NCBI GenBank assembly: GCA_025453955.1
Contig: JALOPJ010000055.1
Span: forward strand, 1 to 42,148
Origin: Candidatus Edwardsiibacteriota bacterium
GTDB taxonomy: Bacteria > Edwardsbacteria > AC1 > EtOH8
DNA: 42,148 nt
Direction of reading: 5' to 3'
Below are positions 25,564 to 33,893 of the stretch, piece by piece (the first letter of the stretch is position 1; each line of letters begins with the position of its first letter). The translations under genes and the position numbers were made by a program. Under the pieces are notes generated by a model that saw nothing but the letters and a program-made list of their open reading frames with translations, was not told where the DNA came from and ran no database searches.

Positions 25564-26325
25564 TCACGACCGGTTATGTTTCGTCCCCCAGGGCAGGTAA
25601 GCAGGCTTGGGGTTGGAGAGCGCCTGCAGGATGTTGGCCTTGACCGGCGACCCGTCCCGTTGCCAGCGCGCCAGCTGCCGGCGGATCGCAGCCCGCTTGG
25701 AAGCCGCGCCGCCGGGGCACCGGAACCGCCGGATGGGCGGGAACCGCTGGGCGGCGTAGGCATCGATCTGGTCCTTCCAGACGTACGCCAGCGGCCTGAT
25801 GACGGTGACCGCCCCCTGCAACAGCGGTTGGTTGGGGTGCAGCGCCGCGAAATGACCGGCGTAGATGATGTTGAGCAGTGCGGTCTCGACCATGTCGTCG
25901 GCGTTGTGGCCCAGCGCGATTGTGCCGCAGCGGCATTCCCTGGCCAGCTCGAACAGCGCGGCGCGGCGGGCCCGGGCGCAGGCGAAGCAGTCGCGGAAGG
26001 TTTCTTCGGGCAACTCGCGGGCCGCGGTGCGCAGCTCGATCCCCAGCCCGGCGCAGATGCTTGCCAGCCGCGGGACCGATGCGATCGACCGGCCCCGGTA
26101 ACGGCCCGGCACGTGGCCGGCGATCAGCGTCAGCCCCAGCGCTGGGCCGGCGGCGCGCGCTTGGTGGGCCAGCAGGTCGAGCAGCACCATGCTGTCTGCG
26201 CCGCCCGAGAGGGCGACCAGTACGCGGTCGCCCCGCCCCAGCATGCCGAACCGCCGTTCCGCCCGCAGTAGGCGGGAGTAGACGGTGTTCCAATTGGCCG
26301 GCCGCCGCTTCAGATGGATCGTCAT
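25564..26325 (-). CDS. TtcA/TilS-like PP-loop ATPase (tRNA-modifying type)
   Basis: The 253-residue protein has the N-type ATP pyrophosphatase PP-loop SGGADSMVLLDLL near residues 40-52. It also has CFACARARRAALFELA (paired Cys, metal or thiol site) and LGHNADDMVETALLNIIYAGH. This is the TtcA-like arrangement, in which the enzyme adenylates a base and places sulfur or another group on tRNA; TilS instead makes lysidine and has a different C-terminus. The exact tRNA position is unknown. ATG 26325 is the preferred start because a strong promoter lies just upstream, leaving almost no leader; the longer frame from 26367 would overlap that promoter. Confidence 0.8.
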   Translation of the reverse strand: MTIHLKRRPANWNTVYSRLLRAERRFGMLGRGDRVLVALSGGADSMVLLDLLAHQARAAGPALGLTLIAGHVPGRYRGRSIASVPRLASICAGLGIELRTAARELPEETFRDCFACARARRAALFELARECRCGTIALGHNADDMVETALLNIIYAGHFAALHPNQPLLQGAVTVIRPLAYVWKDQIDAYAAQRFPPIRRFRCPGGAASKRAAIRRQLARWQRDGSPVKANILQALSNPKPAYLPWGTKHNRS

Positions 26326-26332
26326 GACCAGT

Positions 26333-26361
26333 ATTAAATCACGCCGCCGCGTCGAAGTCAA
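26333..26361 (-). promoter_or_regulatory. Strong sigma-70-type promoter giving a nearly leaderless transcript
   Basis: On the minus strand TTGACT (26356-26361) and TTTAAT (26333-26338) lie exactly 17 bp apart, each matching 5 of 6 consensus bases. The expected start site, near 26326, lies next to the ATG at 26323-26325, so translation may begin at the 5' end without a Shine-Dalgarno. Confidence 0.6.
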
Positions 26362-26369
26362 GCGCAAAC

Positions 26370-26404
26370 GCCAAGGGGCCGGGCGGTAAGCCCGGCCCCT
26401 TGGC
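26370..26404 (-). terminator. GC-rich hairpin after the endonuclease gene
   Basis: A 15-bp perfect stem (26370-26384 with 26390-26404) closed by a 5-nt loop. It lies 11 nt past the end of the secreted endonuclease gene. The downstream T-run on the minus strand is short (GTTTGCG), so it may act as a weak terminator or an mRNA-stabilising hairpin. Confidence 0.6.
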
Positions 26405-26415
26405 CCCGTACGCCG

Positions 26416-28881
26416 TTACCTGACCAGCAGCAACTTATGCCGGGCCGTGCCCGCCGCGGTCGTCAGCCGGCAGATGTAGACGCCGGCCGCCAGCGCCCGC
26501 CCGCCGTCATCCCTGCCGTTCCACTCCGCACGGTTCGTCCCGCGCTGGCCCACTGCGTCGCCGAGCGTCCGCACCAGCTGCCCCGCCGCGTTGTAGATCC
26601 GCAGCGTCACCCGGCCGGGCGCGGCCAGCTGGTAGCTGATGGTGGTCCGCTCCCGGAACGGGTTGGGGTGCGCGGCCGATGCCAGCACCCGCGCCGTCCC
26701 GGCCGGGACCGTCACGCTCACCGGGCCGTAGTGGGCGACCTCGCCCGACAGGTCCAGCTCCGCAAGGCGATAGTAGTAGGTATGCCCGGGCTGGATATCG
26801 CCGTCCGACCAGGCGTAGCACCGCGGCGCGGCGCTGTTGCCGGCCGCGTCCAGCCGCCCGATCTCGCGGTAGGGGCCGGTATCGGCCTCGGCCCGCGAGA
26901 CCGCCCAGCGGTAGGAGTCGCTCTCGCTCTCGGTGCGCCAGGTCAACCGGACCGCGCCGCCGTCAAGTCCGCAGCTGAACGACGACATCTCCACTCCCAG
27001 CGGGTTCGCGCCGCCGGGCGTCCCGTAGGTGGCGCTGGTGCCGTTGGCGGCGTCGCCGACCCAGCTGGCGGGCAGCGTGCCGAGTTCGAGCGGTTGAGTC
27101 CGGTACTGGCACCAATAGCTGCTGGCGAAGGTGATCGTGGAATCGACCAGTACGCCGCCGCCGTCGTGAAGGCTGAACGTCTCGCCGCCGTTCATCGTCA
27201 GGGATCCAACCACGTTGTAGGGAATGCCGTAGAAATTCGACCAGTTCCCGGTCGACGTCCGGGCCACCACGAAATAGCCGCCGGCCGGGATCGCGTCGCC
27301 GGTCCCGAAGGTGGTCACGTACGCGGCTCCGTCCTGTCGCAGCTGCCAGCCGTTCAGGCTGATGGAACCGCCGGTGCAGTTGTACAGTTCGACATATTCG
27401 TTGGTGTAGAGCGGCAGTGATGAGCGCTGCTCGTTGACCTCGTTGATTACCACGGTGAAGCTGCCGGCCGCCGCCGTCGTGAAGGTGTTGTCCCCGGAAT
27501 ACGTCGGCCCGTTGTCCATCGGATCGGTGGACGACACCTTGTAATGGTAGGTGGTCGATCCCGTCAGCTCCGACAGCCCGATGGAATGGCCGGTGACGTC
27601 GTTCTCGTTCATGAAGGTGTCGCTGTACGCCGTGGTCAACCCGTAGTAGACCCATGAGTTCGATATCTCGTTGGTCGTCCAGGTGATCGTGGCCGAGCTC
27701 GAGGTGATGCCCGTCGCGGCCGGTCCGGCCGTGATGCTGGGCGCGGTCGCGTCGTCGTTGTCCGTCAGCGTCAGCGTCAGCACGCTGTCGCTGCCGGCCG
27801 CCGCGCTGCTGCCGCCCGTGACGTTGCGCAGCCGGAGCACCAGGGTCTCGGTCCCCTCCTCGCCGGCGTCGTCGGTGATGGTCACCGTGTCGTTCCGGCT
27901 GGCCGTGCTGCCGGCTGGGAACGTCAGGGTCCTGGTGACGTAGTTGCCGATGTCGGCGGCGGTGCCGGTGCCGCCGGTGAGGACGACATCGACCGTCGTC
28001 GCCGCCGAGCCGCTGGGGTTGGCGATGCTGACCACCAGGATGGCCGTGCCGTCGCCCTCGCTTTTCGTGACCGATGTCGACGCGAAATTGACCGTGGTGC
28101 TGGTCGGCATCGACGGGAAGAAGGCGCGTCGGATCAGCGTGCTGTCCAGCACGTAGGGGTTGACCTTGCCCTGCTGGTAGGTGGCGATCTTCCTGGTCCG
28201 CGCGATCTCGGCGGCGTCGGCGGGGTCGTTGGCGTGCCAGGCGTAGAGCGTGTTCTTCTGCCCGGTCCACCACGCCAGGTCGGTGTCGCCCAGCTGCCAC
28301 ATGGTCAGCATGTAATACAGCGACCGGGCGGTGTTGCCCTTCTGTATTTCCCGCGGCTCGAAGGTGCCGGAGGCCTCCTCGGCGTAGAGGTCGATGTTCG
28401 AGGACGGGATCGAGGACGTTTCCGTGTTGTTGTAGTACCAGGTGACGGTCTGGGCGTCCGGGATGTCAGAGAAGGGGTCGTTGTCGCGGGCGCCGTTGAC
28501 CTCGATGTCGGTCGGGTAGAGGTGGTGCAGGTCCGCCACGGCGGTGTTGGAATTCAGCATGCTCTGCGGCCACGAGTGCTCGCAGTTGAAATCATGGTCG
28601 TAGGCCCAGCTGCTGGGATCCTGCCCCGGCTGCATGTAGATCTTGTAGCTGCTGTAGACGCACTCCAGGCTGTCGTTCTTCTTGTCGATCACGCCGTACA
28701 TCGTGTCGCGGCCCCGGTCGTATCCGAGGTTGGATGTCGACTTGTACGCCGCGACCAGCGACGAGATCAGCTGCGATCCCGTCTGACCCGCGAATATCGT
28801 CGAATCCGGCGGCACCGTGCCGGCGAAAAGCTCGGGCGCGCTCATCATCGCGACCATGAGAAAAAGGGTGGCTTTTTTCAT
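26416..28881 (-). CDS. Secreted endonuclease I with Calx-beta, fibronectin-like, lamin-tail and C-terminal sorting domains
   Basis: This is an 821-residue extracellular protein. It has a signal peptide (MKKATLFLMVAMMSAP), then an endonuclease I domain (PF04231-type) with CEHSWPQS and DLHHLYPTDIEVNGARDNDPF at about residues 90-140. A Calx-beta-like module (VNFASTSVTKSEGDGTA) covers about 260-375, and a fibronectin-type strand region about 380-460. A lamin-tail domain (VVINEVNEQRS, NEYVELYNCTG) follows at about 465-600. Last comes a FlgD-like/T9SS-type C-terminal module (HPNPFRERTTISYQL, LAAGVYICRL). Such nucleases degrade DNA outside the cell or at the surface. The ATG at 28881 follows GGGGA. 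The unusual domain string fits a surface-attached nuclease, perhaps for nutrient DNA. Confidence 0.85.
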   Translation of the reverse strand: MKKATLFLMVAMMSAPELFAGTVPPDSTIFAGQTGSQLISSLVAAYKSTSNLGYDRGRDTMYGVIDKKNDSLECVYSSYKIYMQPGQDPSSWAYDHDFNCEHSWPQSMLNSNTAVADLHHLYPTDIEVNGARDNDPFSDIPDAQTVTWYYNNTETSSIPSSNIDLYAEEASGTFEPREIQKGNTARSLYYMLTMWQLGDTDLAWWTGQKNTLYAWHANDPADAAEIARTRKIATYQQGKVNPYVLDSTLIRRAFFPSMPTSTTVNFASTSVTKSEGDGTAILVVSIANPSGSAATTVDVVLTGGTGTAADIGNYVTRTLTFPAGSTASRNDTVTITDDAGEEGTETLVLRLRNVTGGSSAAAGSDSVLTLTLTDNDDATAPSITAGPAATGITSSSATITWTTNEISNSWVYYGLTTAYSDTFMNENDVTGHSIGLSELTGSTTYHYKVSSTDPMDNGPTYSGDNTFTTAAAGSFTVVINEVNEQRSSLPLYTNEYVELYNCTGGSISLNGWQLRQDGAAYVTTFGTGDAIPAGGYFVVARTSTGNWSNFYGIPYNVVGSLTMNGGETFSLHDGGGVLVDSTITFASSYWCQYRTQPLELGTLPASWVGDAANGTSATYGTPGGANPLGVEMSSFSCGLDGGAVRLTWRTESESDSYRWAVSRAEADTGPYREIGRLDAAGNSAAPRCYAWSDGDIQPGHTYYYRLAELDLSGEVAHYGPVSVTVPAGTARVLASAAHPNPFRERTTISYQLAAPGRVTLRIYNAAGQLVRTLGDAVGQRGTNRAEWNGRDDGGRALAAGVYICRLTTAAGTARHKLLLVR

Positions 28882-29179
28882 TATCGTTCCCCGCAGTGGT
28901 TTCGTGTCATCTGGTTTATGCAAGTTTTACGCCAGCGACGGCAAGCAACACGATAATGCTTTGCCCGGCAATATTATACGGCATGACAATTTTCCGGCAC
29001 CGGTCGTATGACGTCATGGATCACTGAAAAACCTGCATGCCGTTCATACCATTATTCCGATAATCGAACGCCTATCAACAGGTAACGAAAGAGACGCCCC
29101 TAAAGATAAACGCAATAATTGCGCGAGAGCGGCGCCCAGCGCCGCCCTCCCCATTATACTGGTTTCAATGTCATCCGGA
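28882..29179. other. AT-rich intergenic stretch between rpoD and the endonuclease gene
   Basis: About 300 nt with no gene that I can support. It holds a perfect TATAAT on the minus strand at 28973-28978, 92 nt before the endonuclease start, but no matching -35 at the right spacing. It also holds hairpins near 29111-29123 and 29129-29145, next to the end of rpoD. Confidence 0.5.
29100..29123 (-). terminator. Weak hairpin and T-rich tract after rpoD
   Basis: On the minus strand the palindrome CGCAATTATTGCG (29111-29123, usable stem 5 bp with a 3-nt loop) is followed by TTTATCTTT. A second, stronger GC hairpin (29129-29145, 7-bp stem) lies 35 nt beyond the rpoD stop. Together these may end the dnaG-rpoD transcript. 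Confidence 0.4.
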
Positions 29180-30841
29180 TCACAGGATGTCCGAGAAACC
29201 CTCCAGCCGCTTGCTGCGCGAGGGATGCCGCAGCTTGCGCAGGGCCTTGACCTCGATCTGCCGCACCCGCTCCCGCGTGACGTTGAAGATGGCGCCGACC
29301 TCCTCCAGGGTCCGGGGGCAGCCGTCGTTCAGGCCGAACCGCAGCCGCACGATCGACTCCTCGCGCTTGGACAGCGTCGACAGCACCTTCTCGATCTGGT
29401 CGCGCAGCATCAGGAAGTTGGCGTTGCGGGGCTTGTCCAGCGAGATCGGCTCCTGCGCCACCTTGATGATCGAGCGCACCTTCTCGAACGGGATCTCCAT
29501 GTGCGAGGCGATCTCCTCGCTGGTGGGCTCGCGGCCGTAGTCCTGCACCAGCTTGCGGGTGGCCTTGGACACCTTGTTGATGGCCTCGATCATGTGCACC
29601 GGCACCCTGATGGTGCGGGCCTGGTCGGCGATGGCCCGGGTGATGGCCTGGCGGATCCACCAGGTGGCGTAGGTCGAGAACTTGTAGCCCTTGCGGTAGT
29701 CGAACTTCTCCACCGCCCGCATCAGGCCGGAGTTGCCCTCCTGGATCAGGTCCAGGAACTCCAGGCCGCGGTTGATGTAGCGCTTGGCCGTGCTGATCAC
29801 CAGCCGGACGTTGGCCTCCACCATCTCCTTCTTGGCCAGGTCCTTCTCCTCCTGGGAGCTGATCATCCGGTTGGCCAGGTCCACCACGCCCTCGGCGGTC
29901 ATGCCGATCTCGGCCGCCACGCGGTCGGCCTGCTTCTGCGCGGTGCGGACGTCCTGCCACAGCGCCAGGAACTTGTCCTTGGGCAGGCGGACGGCCTTCT
30001 TCTCCTCGGCGGTCAGCTTGCGGGCCTTGATCACCCGGGCGTAGCGCTCCATCTCGGGCAGCGACAGCTTGGCCCGGGCCAGCGCCTTGTCGCGGGCCTC
30101 GGTGTGGAACCGCACCCGCACCGCAGTGTCCAGGATGCGGTGGACCATCGAACGCAGCAGCTCGGGGTTGAGCTTCAGCGCCTGGAGGTTGACCACCACC
30201 TTCTCCTGCAGCGCCGTGATCTTGGGCGCGGCCTTGTCCTGGTCCTTGAGCTTGGCCAGGTGGACGACCTTCTTGTAGTCGTCCTGGATCTTGCGCACCA
30301 GCTGCAGGATCTTGGCGCGCTCGCGGCTGGGCGAGAACAGCGGCATCCAGCCGTCGATGTCGGTCTGGACCAGCTCCTCCATCGCGATCTCCTCCTTGCG
30401 GAAGCGCTCGGCGACGATCAGGAACTCCTTCATGTTGGGCGCGGCCGAGAACGACAGCGCCAGGATCTCGCGCTGGCAGGCCTCGATCCGCTTGGCGATC
30501 TCGATCTCGCGCTCCCGGTCCAGCAGCGAGATGCGGCCGATCTCGTGCAGGTACATCCGCACCGGGTCGTCGTAGCGCAGGCCCACCGGCGGCTCGATCT
30601 CGACCGCAGCCTCCTTGGCCTTGGCCTTGTCGCGGGCCTCCTTGATCTGGTGCCACTCCTCCTCGGAGTTGACCACCTCCACGCCCATCTGGGCCAGCAT
30701 CATGATGAAGTTCTCCATCTCGTCCGCCGAGACCACGTCCTCGGGCAGCATCTCGTTGAGCTTCTGGTAGGTCATGTAGCCCGCGGCCTTGCCGGCGGTG
30801 ACGATCTGCTTGATGACCTTCTTGAGGTTCTTGTTCTCCAT
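29180..30841 (-). CDS. rpoD: Primary RNA polymerase sigma factor with missing region 3.2
   Basis: The 553-residue protein is a primary (group 1) sigma factor. It has region 1.1 (about 1-60), region 1.2 ([15 protein letters not shown], 89-103), a long non-conserved region, and region 2 ([35 protein letters not shown]). Region 3.0-3.1 follows ([16 protein letters not shown]), then region 4 ([30 protein letters not shown]). It lies 10 nt after dnaG. After EPISL at 464-468 comes [17 protein letters not shown], only 17 residues before VLSTL; E. coli RpoD has 39 there, including the acidic finger motif DSHLGDFIED. The loss is in frame and removes the sigma finger that enters the active site. Confidence 0.9.
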   Translation of the reverse strand: MENKNLKKVIKQIVTAGKAAGYMTYQKLNEMLPEDVVSADEMENFIMMLAQMGVEVVNSEEEWHQIKEARDKAKAKEAAVEIEPPVGLRYDDPVRMYLHEIGRISLLDREREIEIAKRIEACQREILALSFSAAPNMKEFLIVAERFRKEEIAMEELVQTDIDGWMPLFSPSRERAKILQLVRKIQDDYKKVVHLAKLKDQDKAAPKITALQEKVVVNLQALKLNPELLRSMVHRILDTAVRVRFHTEARDKALARAKLSLPEMERYARVIKARKLTAEEKKAVRLPKDKFLALWQDVRTAQKQADRVAAEIGMTAEGVVDLANRMISSQEEKDLAKKEMVEANVRLVISTAKRYINRGLEFLDLIQEGNSGLMRAVEKFDYRKGYKFSTYATWWIRQAITRAIADQARTIRVPVHMIEAINKVSKATRKLVQDYGREPTSEEIASHMEIPFEKVRSIIKVAQEPISLDKPRNANFLMLRDQIEKVLSTLSKREESIVRLRFGLNDGCPRTLEEVGAIFNVTRERVRQIEVKALRKLRHPSRSKRLEGFSDIL

Positions 30842-30851
30842 GGGACTCCTG

Positions 30852-32624
30852 CTATGTGATTGGGCGGGAGGGTTTGCGCAGCTGGAACTCCTGCAGCAGG
30901 GCGTTGACCCTGGCCGGTTCGCCGGCCTTCTCGGCGTCCCGGATCTGCTCCTGCAGGTCGGCCAACCGGGGCTTGAGGTTCTGCTGGCGCAGCTTGGCGA
31001 TGTAGCCGTCCAGGTCGGCCCGGTCCTGCTCCAGGTTGTCCAGGGTGTCGTCCGGCAGCCTGGCCCGCGCCATGGCCTCGGTCAGCATCATGCGGGCCTG
31101 GGCGTCCTCGAACTTCTCCACCAGCTTGGCCTCGTCGATCACGCCGTGCTCCTGCACCAGGTGGTCCAGCTTGATCAGCGTCTTGGACAGGCCCGTGGAG
31201 ATCAGGCTGAGGGCCTGGACCCTGGACAGCGTCTCGGCGATCAGCTGGGGCCGCCGCAAGAGGATGGTGAAGATCTCGGTCTCCCAGTCCGGCAGCCGCC
31301 CGCCGTCGCCGGCCTCGGCCGCCGGCCGCGGCGCCAGCCCCTTGCGCTTGCGGGCCAGGTCCATCACGAACGACTCCTCCAGCCCGGAGGACTCGGCCAG
31401 CTGCTTGATGTACAGCAGGCGCCGCACCGGGTCGTCGACCTTGGCCAGCAGCGACAGCATCGAGTTGACCATGTCGCTCTTCTCCGACACCTGTGCCAGG
31501 TCATGCTGCTCGCGGGCCCGCATCACCTTGAACTCGATGAACGACAGCGCCTCGGCCAGCATCGTCTTGAAGAACTCCGGGCCCCGTTCGCGCACCACCT
31601 GGTCGGGGTCGGTGCCGGCCGGCGGGATGGCGATCCTGACGTCCAGCCCAGCCTCCAGCAGCAGCTCGATGGCCCGCTCGGCCGCGTTCTGGCCGGCGCT
31701 GTCCGCGTCGTAGCAGACCACGACCCGCCTGGCGTAGCGCGCCAGCAGCTTGCACTGGTCGGCGGTCAGCGCGGTGCCGGCAGTGGCGGCCAGGTTCCCG
31801 AACCCGGCCTGGAACGGCACGATCAGGTCCAGGTTGCCCTCCACCAGCACCGCCTCGCGCGCCTCCGCCACGTGGTTCTTGGCCTGGAAGAAGCCGTAGA
31901 ACCCGCGCCCCTTGTGGTAGATCGGCGTCTCCGAGGAGTTGAGGTACTTGGCGGTCGGCGTCTCCTCCAGGCTGCGGCCGCCGAAGCCGATCACCCGCCC
32001 GCCCAGCGAGAAGAACGGGAACATCACCCGGTGGCGGAAGCGGTCGTAGTGGCTGGTCTCGCGCTCGTTGGGCACGATCAGCCCGGCCTCCTTCAGCAGC
32101 GGCACGGACAGGCCGGCCCTGGCGGCCGCCTTGATCAGCTCATCCCAGGCGTTGGGCGCGTAACCCAGCCGGAATAATTCCACGGTGGCCTGTTCCACGC
32201 CGCGTTTCTTCAGGTACTCGCGGGCGATCTGCCCGGCGGGCCCGGCCAGCCGCTCCTGGAAGAACTTGGCCGCGAACTCGTTGGCCTGGTATAATAGATC
32301 GTGGCCGCCGGGCTGGTATTCCTGCGAGGCCGCCGGCAGGGCGATGCCGGCGCGCTTGGCCAGCGTCCGCACCGCCTCGATGAACGACACCTTCTCGTAC
32401 TCCATCAGGAAGGTGTAGACGTTGCCGCCCTTGCCGCAGCCGAAGCAGTGCCAGATCTGCTTCTGGACGTTGACGTTGAACGACGGCGTCTTCTCCTGGT
32501 GGAACGGGCAGCGCGCCTTCCAGCTGGCGCCCATCTTCTTCAGGGGAATGTACGAGCCGACCACGGCCACGATGTCGCTGGCCTGGCGGACCTCGTCGAT
32601 TATCTCATCGGGGATGCGGGGCAT
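30852..32624 (-). CDS. dnaG: DNA primase
   Basis: The 590-residue DnaG makes the RNA primers for DNA replication. Its CHC2 zinc domain has C39, H42, C60 and C63 in the standard spacing. The primase core follows with the [21 protein letters not shown] block near 210-235, and the Toprim fold carries [11 protein letters not shown] and [11 protein letters not shown] (near 265-320). The C-terminal region is a helical helicase-binding domain of usual length. It is followed after 10 nt by rpoD, the classic macromolecular-synthesis pairing. The ATG at 32624 has only a weak Shine-Dalgarno. It is preceded by a HEPN-MNT module instead of rpsU, and a second copy of its start lies beyond that module. Confidence 0.93.
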   Translation of the reverse strand: MPRIPDEIIDEVRQASDIVAVVGSYIPLKKMGASWKARCPFHQEKTPSFNVNVQKQIWHCFGCGKGGNVYTFLMEYEKVSFIEAVRTLAKRAGIALPAASQEYQPGGHDLLYQANEFAAKFFQERLAGPAGQIAREYLKKRGVEQATVELFRLGYAPNAWDELIKAAARAGLSVPLLKEAGLIVPNERETSHYDRFRHRVMFPFFSLGGRVIGFGGRSLEETPTAKYLNSSETPIYHKGRGFYGFFQAKNHVAEAREAVLVEGNLDLIVPFQAGFGNLAATAGTALTADQCKLLARYARRVVVCYDADSAGQNAAERAIELLLEAGLDVRIAIPPAGTDPDQVVRERGPEFFKTMLAEALSFIEFKVMRAREQHDLAQVSEKSDMVNSMLSLLAKVDDPVRRLLYIKQLAESSGLEESFVMDLARKRKGLAPRPAAEAGDGGRLPDWETEIFTILLRRPQLIAETLSRVQALSLISTGLSKTLIKLDHLVQEHGVIDEAKLVEKFEDAQARMMLTEAMARARLPDDTLDNLEQDRADLDGYIAKLRQQNLKPRLADLQEQIRDAEKAGEPARVNALLQEFQLRKPSRPIT

Positions 32625-32666
32625 CTATCTTGAAGACCATCGTTAGCCAGGGTCATCGCAACACCA

Positions 32667-33143
32667 TCACCGTTTCTTTTCGCCAGCTGCCGTGCGCTGA
32701 TCCGGCAGAAGTTTCGGATGTCTTGCTTTTAGCCATTGCCGGGCGATGCGCTCCAATCCGATCACGAATTCGATCAGTTCCTCGGCGTCTGCATCGGTGG
32801 CGCCGCCGACGCAGTCGTATTCCGCTGTATTGCGCTTGGCCCGGCAGGTGTCAAGATACTTCGCATCCTCTTCATGCTCTTTGCCCAATATCAGCGGCAG
32901 CGCCTGAAGGGTGCGGTAATGCGCCAGGTTCTGCGCCGGGCGATAGCCTTCGGCGTAGAGCAGGATCGTGCACAGCTTCAGCGCCGCATTGTAGGCCATC
33001 CCGAACCGCCAATCGGCCGACACGGCTTTCTGCCCGGCATCGGCCAGATCGCGGCGCACGATCGCCAGGAGATTGCCGACCTCCTGGGAGCTGGTGCGGT
33101 GGGCCTTGAGCCAGCCGTCAGCGGCCCATTGCTGCAAGCTCAT
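32667..33143 (-). CDS. HEPN-domain protein (toxin of a HEPN-MNT pair)
   Basis: This 158-residue helical protein has the HEPN-type motif KRNTAEYDC, in which the Arg-Asn-(x)3-Tyr triad takes the place of the RNase RxxxxH site. The EAEELIEFV-like helix (DADAEELIEFVIGLERIAR) follows. HEPN proteins partnered with minimal nucleotidyltransferases form type VII toxin-antitoxin pairs: the HEPN toxin acts on RNA and the MNT protein AMPylates and silences it. Its ATG at 33143 lies within the 3' end of the MNT gene (26-nt overlap), an arrangement typical of this class. The next gene, dnaG, starts 42 nt after its stop with no visible promoter between. Conservation of the RNase active site is not certain. 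Confidence 0.75.
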   Translation of the reverse strand: MSLQQWAADGWLKAHRTSSQEVGNLLAIVRRDLADAGQKAVSADWRFGMAYNAALKLCTILLYAEGYRPAQNLAHYRTLQALPLILGKEHEEDAKYLDTCRAKRNTAEYDCVGGATDADAEELIEFVIGLERIARQWLKARHPKLLPDQRTAAGEKKR

Positions 33144-33705
33144 CGTCCGACCCAATAATCCATATCTTCGGCGCGGCCATCACCGACGCGACAAAGTGCT
33201 CCTTGCCGGCCAGCCGTTTGTCAAACTCCTCGCGCGTCATTACGTGGGGATTGATCTCCCGCCCGATGCGTTCGGCTATCCCGGCAAGCAATGACGACAG
33301 CTTGCGCAGGCCAATATCGCCGACCACCATCAGGTCCAGGTCGCTGGCCGGCCCTTCCTCGTCCCGGGCCACCGAGCCGAAGATGAACGCCGCGTGTATT
33401 CCCTTGGCCCGCAACGCGTGCTTGACGACATCGGCCAGCCCGCTGGTCTTCAGCACCAGGCCGCGGATGTCGGGATACAGCGGGTGGTTTTCGTTGGCCG
33501 CGAAGCAGACCCGGTTGCCGTCCCGGGTGCGCAGGACCAGGCCCAGCTTGACCAGTTTGCCGATGTCCTGCCTGACGGCGCCCAGCGAAAAACCCGTGCG
33601 TCGCTGCAGTTCGTGGAGATGCGGGCGCTGCGGCGTCAACCCGAACAGGACGCGGAAGATTTCCGCCCGCACCCGCGAGCTCAATATCAGCGACAAGCTA
33701 TTCAT
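33118..33705 (-). CDS. MNT nucleotidyltransferase with N-terminal winged helix (antitoxin partner)
   Basis: The 195-residue protein has two parts. Residues 1-70 form an ArsR/MarR-like winged helix (SSRVRAEIFRVLFGL, RTGFSLGAVRQDIGKLVKLGLV). Residues 100-185 hold a minimal nucleotidyltransferase domain with IFGSVARDEEGPASDLDL, catalytic Asp at 122 and 124. MNT antitoxins of the HEPN-MNT class transfer AMP to the HEPN toxin. The fused DNA-binding domain could repress its own promoter, where direct repeats and an inverted repeat are seen. The HEPN gene overlaps its 3' end. The start ATG lies only about 3 nt after the expected transcription start, so a nearly leaderless mRNA is predicted. Confidence 0.75.
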   Translation of the reverse strand: MNSLSLILSSRVRAEIFRVLFGLTPQRPHLHELQRRTGFSLGAVRQDIGKLVKLGLVLRTRDGNRVCFAANENHPLYPDIRGLVLKTSGLADVVKHALRAKGIHAAFIFGSVARDEEGPASDLDLMVVGDIGLRKLSSLLAGIAERIGREINPHVMTREEFDKRLAGKEHFVASVMAAPKIWIIGSDDELAAMGR

Positions 33706-33708
33706 GAT

Positions 33709-33743
33709 GTGCTGTTATACCATACAAACGTGCTGTTTGGCAA
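33709..33743 (-). promoter_or_regulatory. Promoter and likely operator of the HEPN-MNT module
   Basis: On the minus strand TTGCCA (33738-33743) and TATAAC (33714-33719) lie 18 bp apart, with TG one base before the -10 (extended -10). GTGCTGTT repeats directly at 33709-33716 and 33730-33737 (21-bp spacing). A CAAAC/GTTTG inverted repeat spans 33725-33739. These overlap the promoter and fit a repressor binding on one DNA face. Confidence 0.55.
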
Positions 33744-33834
33744 TACATTTGTTTATTCCGGAAGAGCCGCTCATCTCGGCCACGTCGCTGGCCTGGCGGA
33801 CCTGGTCGATTATCTCATCGGGGATGCGGGGCAT
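33715..33834 (-). pseudogene. Truncated near-copy of the dnaG 5' end
   Basis: From 33784 to 33834 the sequence matches dnaG 32574-32624 at 50 of 51 positions, including ATG and the codons [10 protein letters not shown]. After about 20 codons it departs from dnaG and runs to a TAA at 33715. This is either the original start of dnaG left behind by an insertion, or a duplicated piece. Confidence 0.75.
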
Positions 33835-33893
33835 GGGTCAGTGCGCGATCGCTGGGATAGGGAATGAATGGAATTGCAGGAAAATGAAATTAG

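Noticed and set aside
32286-32300. A TATAAT-like sequence on the plus strand inside dnaG
   Set aside because: It lies within a conserved coding region on the opposite strand and has no partner -35.
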